Shown here: positions 32,752 through 44,181 of the stretch, in pieces | Layout of the letters: each line of letters opens with the position of its first letter | Position numbering within the stretch: position 1 is the stretch's first letter | Source of the DNA: Phyto melanocephala | Taxonomy: Eukaryota; Arthropoda; Insecta; Diptera; Rhinophoridae | Reading direction: 5' to 3' | DNA: 64,000 nucleotides | NCBI GenBank assembly: GCA_941918925.1 | Contig: OW799237.1 | Coordinates: 69,123,626 to 69,187,625, forward strand | Notes under the pieces: model-generated | Told to the model about the DNA's origin: nothing | The model's input: only the letters and a program-made list of their open reading frames with translations | Databases searched by the model: none | Program-made: the position numbers and the translations under genes

Positions 32752-34009
32752 AATATAAAGGCGGATTTTTCTGCAGACCAGTATATATTTTGCATACGGC
32801 ATATTTACATGGCTATAGGAATACAGTGGGTTCTACTAGGTACATAATTGTATTCAATAGATAAGAAAAATAAAATTACTTTAAAGTTTATGTTTGTATA
32901 TATTTTGTTAACTCATTTTATATTTATTTATTATTTTTTTAATTTGTTTTATTAAGTATTTAAGAATATGTATATATATAATACAATAATACACAATTTT
33001 ATTGTTATATGTCATATTTATTATTTTTGTTACTAATACTTTTTTTATGTTAATATTTGTTGTTTTTTAAATTAATTTAAATTTTTTAAGGTGTTTAATA
33101 TCTAATATTTGTTTTATTAATAGCATAATTCATTTTTAGCAAAAATGACTTCTCTTTAAAGCTTTTCTTTAATTGTTAATCACATAATGTTTTTTTTTTT
33201 AGTTTAATGATATGTGCTAAGAAAAAAAAATGTTTAACTAGTTAAAATCTATTGTTTTTCATATTTGAAATGTTAAGGTTTTTTCTAATCCTACTTATTT
33301 AAAATGTTAATCATTTGTGTATTGCCAAGTTATGTTAAAAACATACTGTTGGGAAATATATTATTTTATAATTTTTCTTAGCATAAAATAATTGCACAAA
33401 ATTGAGTTTAAATGTTATGTCATAATAATTTTTAGAAAAATGGCAAGTTATGTAATTTTTTTTTAATAAAATTTAAGAAATGTATTTGTATATTTTTATG
33501 TTAACCAGAAAGTTAAGTTATCTTTTAATATAATATTTAGTATTTTTATATAATTTATTCGTTGTTTCGTTTATTTTAGTCTAGTACTTATATAAAATAT
33601 TTTAAAAAAAAAACAAAATTTTCCAAAACATTTAGATGTTTCGACTAACAAACGCTAAATAAAACTGTTGTAAATAAATATTTAATAACTATTTAAAGAA
33701 AAGCATAACAAATTTCATGTATGTTTTAATTATTTTTTTAACGTCAGGATAATAGGTGTAAATAAATCTCTGTAAATATCATTAAAAAAATTGTGTTTAA
33801 ATTGAAATCGCATACAGTAGTTTTTTCATTGCCTGAAATTATGCTACATTTTCAAAAAATATCGTTATAAAAAGGTATCAAGTAAATAACTACACAGCCA
33901 GCAAAAAAGTTTGAATTGTTAAACCAGATAATCTTAATAAACTTTCGAATAATAAATAACAGACATAGGGTACTTAGTAAAAAAACACATGCAAAAGAAA
34001 TGGTGAGTT
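32752..34009. other. AT-rich intergenic stretch, 1.3 kb
   Basis: Long T and A runs; no ORF above background, no splice-bounded open stretch and no repeat landmark recognised. Confidence 0.4.
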
Positions 34010-34325
34010 TAACCCATGGTGAAGTGGTTCAATTTAGGTGAATCACGGAATTTACGGAAATTGACGTTCAAAACAAAATGCATTTCGTGCACTTTGTGTC
34101 CACAATTGGGAGAATAAGGCAAAATTTCAGCAAACCGGATCTGTAGATGTAAAAACATCTGTTGTTCGCAATAGTATGGCAGAAGATTTGTCTGAACAAC
34201 CACATTGTCATTAAAAATATGGGTCATCGGATAGAATTATGCCACCGAAACAGTGGTGATCATTTCGCCGATATTTTGTTTCACACATAATTGTCTTAAA
34301 ACCTTCTATGATAATAAACAATATT
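34010..34325 (+). pseudogene. Core-deleted mariner-like element
   Basis: Plus strand, frames broken: TFKTKCISCTLCPQLGE-like HTH piece, RQNFSKPDL/QQTGSV-like piece, VKTSVVRNSMAEDLSEQPHC, then ELCHRNSGDHFADILFHT and TAA. It has the same N-to-C fusion as 30843 and 38030. Confidence 0.5.
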
Positions 34326-34349
34326 AATATAATTATCTGAAAACTCTTT

Positions 34350-34480
34350 TTATACTCTTTACACAAAAGTGAAAAAGGATATATTAAGGCTTGTCATTCC
34401 GTGTGAAATTTCTACAATTTCAAATTATATATTTTCTGAAAGCTTATGAAGAGGAAAGTCGATTAAGCATTGTATCCGGA
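34350..34480 (+). mobile_element. Helentron-like 5' fragment
   Basis: TATACTCTTTACACAAAAGTG then CTTGTCATTCCGTGTGAAAT and CTGAAAGCTTATGAAGAGGA. Truncated at about 34480. Confidence 0.55.
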
Positions 34481-34702
34481 TAAAATGTCAGCTCCATGTT
34501 GCTTTAAAGATGTCAGTAGTATCTTATATTTCTCTTTTAACAAAGCCTAAGCTTTTTCGGAACCATGCTTTATAAGGTTTTAGTTTGGGGGAATGAGAAT
34601 TATTATTAATGACATATTCTTAAAGAACTTAGTCTATTCACATACATCATAAAAGAAATAAAAATAAATAAAATAAAAAAAGAAAAAAAGTATGTATACA
34701 TA

Positions 34703-35209
34703 TTAAATATTGCATAAGTTATTAACATATAACTTCCACAGATCTCTATCATGTGCAATAGCTCTCAATTGACCAAAAGATTTCCTCGTTTCTTGCATCA
34801 CCGTTCTACGCCAAGTTTGCTTTGGCCTACCTCGAAGTCTACGTCCTTGTGGATTCCATTCTAAAGCAAAGTGTGCTGCATCATCGACAGTTTTTCTAAG
34901 AGTGTGGCCTAACCATTGGTATTTTCTTTTACGGATTTCAAGTTCAAGCTTTGTTTGACCGCATATTCTCCAAAGTTCTTCATTTCTTATAGTATTTGGC
35001 CACCATATTCCAAGTAAACGTCGTAAGCAACGATTTATGAAGGTCTGAAGTTTAGTTGAAATAGCTTCTGTAACTAGCCAGGTCTCACTACCATACAACA
35101 ACACAGATTTTACGCAAGCATTAAAAATTTTCATCTTAGTTTGCGTAGAAATTGTTCTAGCTTTCCAAACTTTCATTAAGGACCCATATAAATTTTTCGC
35201 TTTTCTCAT
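34703..35209 (-). pseudogene. LINE reverse-transcriptase C-terminal fragment (RTE/CR1-type)
   Basis: An unbroken 168-codon frame with MRKAKNLYGSLMKVWKARTI, IFNACVKSVLLYGSETWLVT, FINRCLRRLLGIWWPNTIRN EELW (space added), KYQWLGHTLRK and WNPQGRRLRGRPKQTWRR. This is the usual C-terminal region of many animal LINE ORF2 proteins downstream of the reverse-transcriptase palm. The YADD core and the endonuclease are absent, so it is a 5'-truncated copy despite the open frame. Confidence 0.8.
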
Positions 35210-35518
35210 TCGAATGAATGAGAATGCTTTCGTTAATCCTTTTCAGTTGCAGTAGACTTTAACATTAGTAACAGATTTTTTTGTAATCTGAAATTTTACT
35301 TTTTTTATCATCCTTTGTACATAATAGACAGCGCTCCTCTTTCTTTTAAAATTTATTTTTTATATTTTCGCTTCTCTGTATAAAAAAATAAGTTTCTTAA
35401 AGGCAGCTTTCATTAAATTTTGTGCTGTAGTGTAGACTTCTTGAACAGGTCAAATAATTAAAAGTTGTTCAACGTCTTTTAGTTGTATACCTATCTCGGG
35501 ATTATAATTGTTTTCAAA
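35210..35518. other. Spacer
   Basis: AT-rich; nothing recognised. Confidence 0.3.
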
Positions 35519-35520
35519 TA

Positions 35521-35686
35521 TCTGTGGCTTGGAGCTAAAAGGGCCAATGTCATTTTTTTGCTCTTTTGAGTTAATCATTGCATTAGATTTGTTTTCTATG
35601 AAAGCATATCTAAAAGTTAAAGTTCAATTCTAATTTTCTCAAAAGTAAATATTTTGACATTGGCCCTTTTAGCTCCAAGCCACAGA
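35521..35686. mobile_element. 166-bp MITE with ~33-bp TIRs and TA flanks
   Basis: TCTGTGGCTTGGAGCTAAAA GGGCCAATGTCA (space added) opens it and the exact inverse closes it. TA lies outside both ends (35519-35520, 35687-35688), as in Tc1/mariner MITEs. The arms can fold into a hairpin with a loop of about 100 bases. Confidence 0.85.
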
Positions 35687-35688
35687 TA

Positions 35689-36008
35689 TATAGTCTAATC
35701 TTCCTATTACCTGTTTAGGTCAAGTTATGTAATTTTGCCATCATGCACGTGTCTGAAAAGGGCAATATTATTTCTTTCGTTTCACAGTTATATGCCATAA
35801 ATTTCCCAAAGAAAATATATGAAACACATTTCTGGAATCATTTCTTTTTTAAAAATTTTACATTTAGCAAAAAATGGGGCAAGAACGGGCAGTTTTTGCA
35901 TTAGGTAAGAACTAATTTTTTTTTTTACTTCATCAATGTTGAGAAATATTTACAAAATTAATAGTTAGTAAATATTGATTTTACTGGACAAACACAAAGT
36001 AAATAGTA
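35689..36008. other. Spacer
   Basis: AT-rich; nothing recognised. Confidence 0.3.
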
Positions 36009-36544
36009 AAGGGTCCGCCAAATAACTTCTTTTTTTGAAACAGGGCGCAAAACATCGAGTGTAGCTTTGGCTGTGTGACACGTAACGCCGTCCTGTTGAA
36101 ACCAAATGTTGCCAATATCCTCCTCTTCAATTTTTGTGAACAAAAATTCGATCGCCATTGACTGTAACGGTCACTCCTTGCTTTTCGAATAAAAATGGCC
36201 CAATTATGCTTCTGGCCCAAAATCCGACCAAACAGGGACTCGTTTTGGGTGTATCGGCTTTTCAATGTATTCGTGCGGGTTTTCTGTGCCCCAAACGCGA
36301 CAATTTTGCTGGTTTACATACCCGCCAAGATCAAAATGAGCTTCATCTGAAAAGACGACTTTTTTGGCAAAATCGGCATCTTCTGTAAGTCGATCGCAGG
36401 CCCACTTAGCGAAGCGTATACACAGCCATATTCGTTCAACGGAAGGATAAAACTAATTATCTGTCGAATCAGACATGAGCTAAGTGTTACCATTCACGAA
36501 ATAAGCACTAGTTGAAAAAAAAAAACGTTAGATGGCGGACCCTT
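36009..36544 (-). mobile_element. Mariner-family copy with both TIRs, internally deleted
   Basis: AAGGGTCCGCCA at the left and TGGCGGACCCTT at the right, with TA outside both (36007-36008, 36545-36546). Minus-strand pieces: FGRILGQKHNWAIFIRK, VTVNGDRI-like, IEEEDIGNIWFQQDGVTCHT and AKATLDVLRPVSKKE. About 540 bp, with both the N-terminal and far C-terminal domains missing. Confidence 0.8.
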
Positions 36545-36631
36545 TACAATTATTTAAATTATTTTCTTAACAAATGGATCTATAAATAGAATAAAATAAA
36601 AATTAAAAATTGTTGAGGAATTGTTATAATC

Positions 36632-36823
36632 TCTATATATGTAAGTATATAAAAATTACGTGTATGTTCGTGATCGATAAACTCAAAAACTACTGGACCG
36701 ATTTTGACCAAATTTTATATGCATGCTCTATGGGCCGTGTGTTTCTGTGTAGTTTGTAGTCCGACAGATGGAACAATATTTAGTTTTTTTTTGTGTTTTG
36801 CGGACCGTGCCCAGCTAGTTTTT
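36632..36823. mobile_element. Helitron-like repeat
   Basis: TCTATATATGTAAGTATATA..ACGTGTATGTTCGTGATCGA..TTGCGGACCGTGCCCAGCTAGT, the same repeat as 25312-25475. Short non-autonomous copy. Confidence 0.5.
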
Positions 36824-36827
36824 GAAT

Positions 36828-37470
36828 AAAAGAACGAACCTAGTTTGTATCTTGAAAATATTTAAGAATTGTTATGTAGATTATGGCTGCCATATGTGTG
36901 TATATATATATGTAAGTCCTACCGCTTTTTCTCATTCATACATACATCAATATAATAATTAAGGTATGATTTTAATCGAGGACCATTTGCGCGGTAAAGT
37001 CTTTCCAACAGTACTAAAGAACAATACAAATATCAGCATGTGCTATTGATACTATTTACTTACAGTATTGACAAGCCAAACACTATTGAAGCCTTACAGT
37101 ATAACATATAAATGGAATATAAACTGAAATGCTCGATAAATTGGTGCAAAATTGTACCTTACGAGTGGACTAATTGAACCGGAGCCGCGGGCAACATTTA
37201 CATAAAGCTATTTTTAAAAAGTAAGTGACAAAGTTCAATTTATCGATTCCAATAAAAATTTTGAATATATGATGCAAATTTGAGTGTTTTATTAGATTTG
37301 AAAAAAAAAAAACTACGCTTAAAAAATCACGCTTTACTTAAGGTTTTATTAGGGAAAATGTCGGCACTTGAAAAAATGGTTTTCTAAATTTCAGAACAAT
37401 TTATTGACATGTACATAAATATGTATGTAAGTAAAACCTATTTATAACAGTGTATAATAAACGTGCTTAT
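36828..37470. other. Spacer
   Basis: AT-rich. No gene or repeat landmark recognised. Confidence 0.3.
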
Positions 37471-37580
37471 TGTTAATATCAATATATCGTCGTTCGTAAA
37501 TTATTTTGTTATATGTATAGGTTTTATATGTCACATAGAACACAATAATTAACGAACGACGATATATTGACCAATTTAAG
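37471..37580. repeat. ~95-bp inverted-repeat unit (MITE)
   Basis: TCAATATATCGTCGTTCGTA (37479) pairs with the inverse ending at 37571 (TTAACGAACGACGATATATTGA), with a loop of about 45 bases. Flanks are AT-rich and no unambiguous target duplication can be read. Confidence 0.65.
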
Positions 37581-37882
37581 GTTTTTTAATTAACTAATAC
37601 GAGTATTTTTTTTTCTTTGTTTTAATAAAATATTAATAAAACTATTGTATAGTATTTTTGACTAGAGATTTTTTTCTGGAATGTAATTATTGTTAATAAT
37701 TAATATACAGTAACGTGTTTTCAAATAGAAAATATATATCAAGGTAAAATTTATTCATCAGGTAGTCTTAATTCGTCAGCTGATTATTTTTTCTTCACTT
37801 ATTTTAAACCTCAGCGGACAAGGTCCATAAAAAACAAATTTCTCTCTTCTCTCATTTATTTAAAATGTCAAACTTCATATAA

Positions 37883-40344
37883 AAACAAGTAAGAGCACTA
37901 TATTCGGCTGTGCCGAATCTTTTATACCCACCACCAATTTTGTGTACATTTAAAGCACAATATTTATTATTTTGTTAATCGCTATAGAATAATCTCTTTA
38001 TAATAAAATATGTATCACTTTCTTTGTAGAGGGTGGTTAAATTTTAAGGGCCCATGTTTAAGGTGAACAACATCTAAACTTCAACTTTTTTCTTGTATTT
38101 CATTTGACATTTCTCAATCTCAGACTAACTCAATTTGAACCGTGGAAAGATACGCAATCGAGCAACGCTTTTAAATATTAAAGATTTTTATAAAAATGGG
38201 CGTTCAAATCAAAATGCATTTTGTGCACTTCGTGATTCTTTTGGTCAACATAATCGTTCGAATTCGTCCACAATCGTGAGAATTGTAAAAAATATTTAAA
38301 TGTCTGCAAAGCAGGTCTGTATGAAATGTGAAAACATCTGTGAATGCCATCTTAGTTCGTTGAATGGGAAACATTGCTGTTTTTCACGATAACGTGGCAA
38401 AAGAGCAAGCAACCTCGACTCATCATCGTGCCCAACAATCGAGCATCAACAGTGTCATTGAAAATTTGGACTATCGGATGGTGGTGTGCCGCCTAGGTTG
38501 GGGGGCCATTTGGCCGATATTTTGTTCCATACATAATTGAAGCATACAAATATTATCATTATAAAAATAAATGATAATGATTTCATAATTTTATTCAATT
38601 TTTTTTTAATTTTATTCAAAATCAACATAGTCCCTTAAAATTAAACAACCCATTATAACTTCGGTATGCTAGTAAAATGTTATCGTAAATTTAGTCTTTC
38701 AATGAAAGTGGCCGTTAAACTACGCGTGTCAATAAAGTTTCTGCTAATAAACATAACTTAGATATTTCAATATAGTCCTTTAGTATTCCAAAATCTTTAT
38801 TCATAGAGAATTTACATGAATTTAAGAGGAAGAAAGTGAATTTAAGGTTAAATTTTAAGGGCCACATGGTGATTTAAAATATACATTCTCTGCATTTTTC
38901 TAAAACGGGAAATTTATTAGTAAGATTTTGATTTTTAAACTTCTATAACATTTTGCTTTTAAAAGATTTTCAAACGAAATAAGTTTTGTATAATTTTAAA
39001 ATTTGTTAGCCATTAGTACATGAAAATAAATTGTTTATAATGTTTAGAGACAATTTTTTTTGACTTAGGTCAAAATTTTCCTAAATTCCATTTTTAATAG
39101 AGCATAATTTAAGGAGAACATAAGCATAAGTTGTTATCATGCCATCTAGTAGTTGCTAGTAGAGTCATCTATCTTATCATCTTTATCTTATATTTAGCTA
39201 CAGTACAATAAATGGCACAGTGTAAGATGAATAAATGCTAATATATATGACTAATATATTTTTATAAAAATTTAAGGAAAAAAGTGTGCGTGGCACATCT
39301 ATTTTCCGTTATAACGAAGACTTTGACCAAAAAACCATGTTTGCAAAATTTCATAATCGTACATATAGTTTTGTCAGTTTTATTACGTTTTTAATTTGAA
39401 ATATACACTGTGCGGTATAAATTTTCGTACATTTTTATCTATAACTCTTTTCCTAATTCATAAATTTAAGCGATTTTCAGGGAAAAATATTCTTTTGACT
39501 CGATAAATATATATTCGAAGTTTCATGACTACGTTTATGCGTCTGGACACAATTCAAAAGTGAAAGTGGGCGTTATAGTAGGCGTGTCAAAGTTGTTTTT
39601 GCTAATGAGTACAACTTAGGTGTTGCAATATAGTCCTTTATTATTCCAAAATCTTTATTAATAGAGAAATTATATGAATTTTAGGTAAAACGTTATATGG
39701 GAGGTGGGCGTAAAAGTGGGCGTGGCACATTGATTTGCCGTTACAAGAAAGCGTGTCACCAAAAAGCAAAGTGTGCAAAATTTCAGAGTCGTACATCCAA
39801 TTTTGTTGCTTTTATGACGTTTTTGTTTTTAAATATACCGAAAAATACACTGTGCGGTATAAATTTTCGTACATTTTGATCGATAACTCCTCTCCTAATA
39901 CATATATTTAGACAATTTTCGGGGAAAAATATTGTCTTTACCCAGGAAATATATATTCGAAGTTTCATGAGTCTACGTTAAGGCGTTTGGACACAATTCC
40001 ATTTTATTCGATGTTCGAAGGACACGGTTTTTTCGACCTACTCTTGCTTTTCGAGCTATAACTCTCTTCCTAATATTCCGATTTAGCCCATTTTCAATAC
40101 CAAACAAACCTTGTCTATAAGAAAGATTCTGGCAAAATTTTAGCCCCCTAGCTTTTTCGGTGCGACCTCTATCGTGCTTTCAACAGACGGACAGACGGAC
40201 GGACATAGCTAGATCGTCATAAAATCAAACCACGATTTAGAATATATATACTTTATGGGGTCTAAAATGGATATTTCGATGTGTTACAAACGGAATGACA
40301 AAATGAATATACCCCCACCATTTTTTTGGTGGCGGGTATAAAAA
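37883..40344 (-). mobile_element. Family C Helentron-like repeat, long copy with tandem modules
   Basis: The minus-strand 3' end is at 37883 (AACAAGTAAGAGCACTATAT, hairpin ATTCGGCTGTGCCGAAT, ACCCACCACC) and the 5' end at 40344 (inverse of TATACCCGCCACC..ATGGTGGGGGTATA). A module of about 430 bp occurs twice: landmarks ATAGTCCTTTAGTATTCCAA (38774) and ATAGTCCTTTATTATTCCAA (39631), then GTGGCACATCTATTTTCCGT (39291) and GTGGCACATTGATTTGCCGT (39723). The first module is split at about 38843-39270 by sequence with a mariner-type end (TTAAATTTTAAGGGCC). Confidence 0.65.
38030..38652 (+). mobile_element. Core-deleted mariner-like element with TIRs
   Basis: TIR GGGTGGTTAAATTTTAAGGG (38031) and the inverse of GGGTTGTTTAATTTTAAGGG (to 38651). 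Interior plus-strand pieces match the HTH region (IFIKMGVQIKMHFVHF-type and NRSNSSTIVRIVKNI) and the C-terminal end (GGHLADILFHT-like, degraded). The catalytic core is missing. It is nested in the family C repeat. Confidence 0.65.
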
Positions 40345-40402
40345 ACATTCACAAAAAAATTCTCTCCGAACTGCGCTTACCTGATGAATAAATTTGCCTT
40401 AA

Positions 40403-40801
40403 TACATATTTGATTTCCAGAACTAAAAAGATAATGAAACAAATTTTAATTTTGAACAATTATTTGATATCTGTAATACGTTTTACACATGGAAAATATA
40501 CAACAGGCATTAAAAATGTCCATTTAAATATGTTTGTAACTCTTTGATCGTGTCTATCACAATAAAGGAATCATTTCAAGTGTTTTTAGAAATAGTTTAA
40601 CAACCTAATTTAAGTAACATATTATGTTTATACGAGTATGTGTGTGAGTCTATATAGCAGGAAACCAGTTCTAATAAAAAATATTTTAAGTTATTGATTT
40701 GCATTTTAATACAAACCAATAAGTATTTTTCTCGCAATTGAAAATTTAATAGAAAATTTTCAAAAATTATTCTTACCAGTTAAAATCAGTTTGCTTTCAA
40801 A
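40403..40801. other. Hydr1 3' flank
   Basis: AT-rich. AATTTTAATAGAAAATTTTC-type sequence precedes the gene's stop; no clear AATAAA was fixed on. Confidence 0.3.
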
Positions 40802-42933
40802 CTACATTTCCTTACACAACTCTTCTAATTGTTCTGAGTTTAAAAATGATGATGAGATTTTCATGTCAACCTTTTTATCAAGTTCTTCCTCGTTGGTTGG
40901 AAATAAAAACTTTCTTTCGTCGTATTTTTCAAACATTTCGTTGGTTATTTTTTTAAATTCTTCCGATTTGTCACATAAGACAGTTGTAAAATATTCAACA
41001 AATAAACGTCCCATATATTCTTCTTTTGAGGATGGCCACCATCCTTGAAGAAAACCAATATGGCCACCGCGTGCAGTTACAACAATGGCGACATGTGTGC
41101 TCTCTTCGGCTGGTTTAATGGGTATGGCTTCAAGTGGCTGGAATGGATCATCGGCGGCGCTAAGGCATAATAATGGCACTGTAATGTAATGTAGTTTATT
41201 GTGTAGTGTAGCATCCGAATAATAGTCATCAACGTGCGCATACCCAAACTGTTTTGATGTAAATAAGGCATCGAATTCTTTGATAGTTTTACACTAGAAG
41301 AGAAAAGAAAAATAATATTTAATTGTGTATTTCCAGAATGCTTTTACATTGTACAACAAAAACAAAATTTTAAATGTTGCCTAATAAAATTTATCGTCGG
41401 CTTAATATGCAAACCAGCTAAATCCACTTTTTAAGTGAATTGAGATTTTGATGCCGTGTGGTAGAGAAAGATACACTTCGTCGACCAGCATGTAGTTTTT
41501 CTTCAATTTAAGTCTTGAAGTGTTTAAAAAGGTTCGAAAGGAAAAACTGCTAAATGCAGTACATTTTTAGTTTTTTTTAGTGTTTATTATTGACTACAAT
41601 TTGTTTTTTTATACACGCACCCAAAAAAATTTTGGGGGTATATTCAGTTTGTCATTCCGTTTGTAACACATCGAAATATCCATTTTATACCCCATAAAAT
41701 ATATATTTTCTGAATCGGGATTTCATTTTATGACGATCTAGCTATGTCTGTCCGTCTGTAGAAAGCACGATAGAGGTCGGACTCGAATTTTTCCAGAATA
41801 TTTCTTATACACAAGGTTAGTTTGGTATTGAAAACAGGCTAAATCGGAATATTAGGAATTTAGGTAAGCAAAATACATATTAATTTTACCGTTAAAATTT
41901 TATCCATATCAATGTCTGCATCCTTAAAAATTTCACAACTTTTTAAAGTCTTGCACAAGCTATTGGTCAAATGTCTGCCCAATAAATTATTTAATATTGG
42001 CTTTTCAATGCTTTCTGTTCCTGTAATAAAAGAAAGTTATTTCTTAGTTGATTTATAATTTATAATAAAAAAGAAATACAACCTTTATGAACATCCCAAG
42101 GGGCTGAAATTATTTTAGCTGCAGCCAAAAAAGTTCGGGCCTCAACACTTTTTCGAACCAAATAATTGCCTAATATAAGACCACCCATTGATATACCAGC
42201 TGCCCCAAGTCTATCTTTAGGCACAGTTTTACCCACATGTCTTACAACCTCTGAAAGGTCTTCACAATTTGAGGCACAATACAATCGAGGTGTTTTCAAT
42301 TCAATGCCACCTAAACCACGATTATTGAAAACAACAACACGTAAACCAGATTGCTTGGCAGCAACTACCAAACATTTTACATATTCGGCTTGTGATTCAC
42401 CCGTTAAACCGGGTAATAAAATAACACAAGGGCCATCTTTGCTGCAGCCGTCTTCCATCCAGTCTAAAGCTACTTCACCGCCATCGGGTAGCACTAGTAT
42501 TTCTCTAATTTAAATAAAAACATAAAATATATTATTGAAACTGATAAACAGAGATTAGTGCAACGTTAATTTACCTCCTGTAATGAATTTTTGGCAACAC
42601 TTGTGATCTTATAATACTGGCAAATACTGTTTGGGCCCGACTTTCAAAACACCAAAACGTTGGCCAATATTTCATTTCTAATGTTGGTATATTATTATAT
42701 AAGAAGCGCTTAAATGGCCCATCTGAACAAGCCACAACTGGACGCTGAAATTTTAGGCAAACATACATACAAATGTTAAAAAAATAGTTCTTAAATTTAA
42801 TTTGAAGAGAAAGTCATGGAAACTTTACCTTAACTACTTGTAATAAATAATATATAACATAAGCCAAGGTGGCATAGGCCCATAAATGTAGACGTGGTAT
42901 ATTTGTTAAATAAAACATTAAGGAATATAACAT
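40802..42933 (-). CDS. Hydr1: ABHD1/3-type alpha/beta hydrolase (Hydr1-like)
   Basis: Five minus-strand exons: 42829..42933, 42575..42744, 42083..42504, 41890..42020 and 40802..41293 (105+170+422+131+492 nt; 439 residues, stop TAG). All introns are GT-AG and all phases join. The start is MLYSLMFYLTNIPRLHLWAY with a hydrophobic segment at about 16-34, which fits an N-terminal membrane anchor. The hydrolase fold follows: oxyanion region LLPGLTGES near 121-129, nucleophile S197 in GISMGG, acid D324 or D325 in SAADDPF, and H354 in RGGHIGF. Human ABHD3 is a phospholipase on medium-chain and oxidised phosphatidylcholine; the fly enzyme's substrate is not known to me. The symbol rests on similarity and on its being near alc and Ctu1, whose Drosophila CG numbers are adjacent; CG3488/Hydr2 is the main alternative. 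The gene appears intact. Confidence 0.88.
41611..41870 (+). mobile_element. Family C Helentron-like 5' fragment in the last Hydr1 intron
   Basis: TATACACGCACCCAAAAAAA, TTTTGGGGGTATATTCAGTT, TTTATGACGATCTAGCTATG and GAAAGCACGATAGAGGTC in order. Truncated before the hairpin end. Confidence 0.65.
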
Positions 42934-43350
42934 ATTTAACTTAGTTTCAAGGAATTAACCAAACAATTGAGTTATGTGTGTTAAAGTTGTTGTGCTTCTG
43001 TTGACTTATTACACCTCTATTAGTACTCGTATCTAAAAAGAAAGCGAATTTATATATGTAGTCGTTATTTCAAGAATATTGTTGAGGGAAAATATTCGAT
43101 TTTAAGTACGTTTTATTTGTAAATAATTTTTAAAAAATTAATTACACATTCAACAAAATTATGTTGGTTATAGAGATTTTGATGCGCTAAATTCAAATAA
43201 GTCTTTTATGGACTTGCCTAATATATCGCCCAAAATAAGGCGGTTATGCTAATACATTTCTTAATAACTTGCTTGAGAACGATTAGTCCTATATTGCTAA
43301 AATACAAGTAGGTGGTTAAAAATTTAATTTTCTTTAAGTCAGTTAAATAA
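42934..43350. other. Hydr1 upstream region
   Basis: AT-rich 5' flank of Hydr1. No motif is claimed. Confidence 0.3.
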
Positions 43351-43351
43351 T

Positions 43352-43650
43352 GTTTTTATACCCGTCACCAATTTTGTCATTTCGTTTGTAACACATCGAA
43401 ATATTCATTTTGGACCCCATAAAATATATGTTTTCTAAATCCTGGTTTCATTTTATGACGATCTAGCTATGTCAGTTCGTCTGTCCGTCTGTTGAAAGCA
43501 CGATAGAGCTCGAACCGAAAAAGCTAGGGAGCTCAAATTTTGCAAGAATATTTCTTATATACAAGGTATATTGGAATATTAGGAAGAGAGTTATAGGTCG
43601 TTATGCAAGAGTAGGTCAAAAAACCATGTCCTTTCAACATCGAAAAAAAG
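43352..43650 (+). mobile_element. Family C Helentron-like 5' fragment
   Basis: TATACCCGTCACCAATTTTG, GTTTGTAACACATCGAAATA, TTTATGACGATCTAGCTATG, TTGAAAGCACGATAGAGCTC. Ends abruptly where the next fragment starts. Confidence 0.65.
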
Positions 43651-43679
43651 GCCTCATATTTTCGAAACACACAAGAAAA

Positions 43680-43875
43680 CTTTCTGGGCTATTTCAGTAA
43701 AGACAGCGATTTAGTATTTTTGATGATGACTGAAGAGTCGAAAGAATGGCGACTCTTTATTGATTCATCCAAGACTGGGTTAAAAGCCGTTTTAGTTTAC
43801 ATTGCCAATAAATACTTATCGGTTCCACTGGCACATGCAACAAAAATTAAAGAAAATTACGCAAATATGTAGTTA
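43680..43875 (+). pseudogene. Fragment of a multicopy invertebrate protein family (LFIDSSK motif)
   Basis: Plus-strand frame ESKEWRLFIDSSKTGLKAVL then VYIANKYLSVPLAHATKIKE and NYANM before a stop. This matches the segment at 63643-63888 (GDWRLFIDSSKSSFKAVLLH). It is a short decayed copy wedged between repeats. Confidence 0.6.
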
Positions 43876-43999
43876 TTATTCAATAAAGTTGTATACCCAC
43901 AGTACTAATGAAACATTTGTGCTGACTTGACAGTTGTATGTATGCTAACTGGATTACCAGCTGGATATATCAAGTTATGTTATTATATAAATATAAAAC

Positions 44000-44181
44000 C
44001 ATGGTGTAATTACATAAGGTGATAGCGTAAAGGGGAGCGATTTTCGGCTCTCTTTTTTCATGTATGAAGTTTGACAATTTCCGGAGCTGAAATCATTTTT
44101 TTAATATGTAGTTTGACATACTCCAGAACACAAAAAAATTGTCAGCTGTGCTGGCACCGCCACCTTGTATAAGTGTACCCT
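44000..44181 (+). mobile_element. P-element-like MITE, copy 1
   Basis: CATGGTGTAATTACATAAGG opens it. The interior (GGGGAGCGATTTTCGGCTCT, GTTTGACAATTTCCGGAGCT, GTTTGACATACTCCAGAACA, GCACCGCCACCTTGTATAA) is the reverse complement of 58481-58661. Its right terminus is more diverged and no clean duplication is seen here. Confidence 0.7.

Larger units (their letters stand above)
37744..40402. mobile_element. MITE split by a 2.46-kb Helentron-like insertion
   Basis: Left arm AAGGTAAAATTTATTCATCA GGTA (37744; space added) and right arm inverse AAGGCAAATTTATTCATCAG GTA (to about 40402). The remainder of each arm differs. Everything between 37883 and 40344 is a later insertion. Confidence 0.6.

Noticed and set aside
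34703..35209. Host gene, because the 168-codon frame is unbroken
   Set aside because: The sequence is the standard C-terminal end of a LINE polymerase; it lacks upstream domains and splice context.
37471..37580. microRNA precursor
   Set aside because: The arms are long and nearly perfect, like a MITE, and no conserved mature sequence is recognised.
42166..42513. 115-codon plus-strand frame
   Set aside because: Antisense shadow of Hydr1 exon 3, which has catalytic motifs and matching splice sites.
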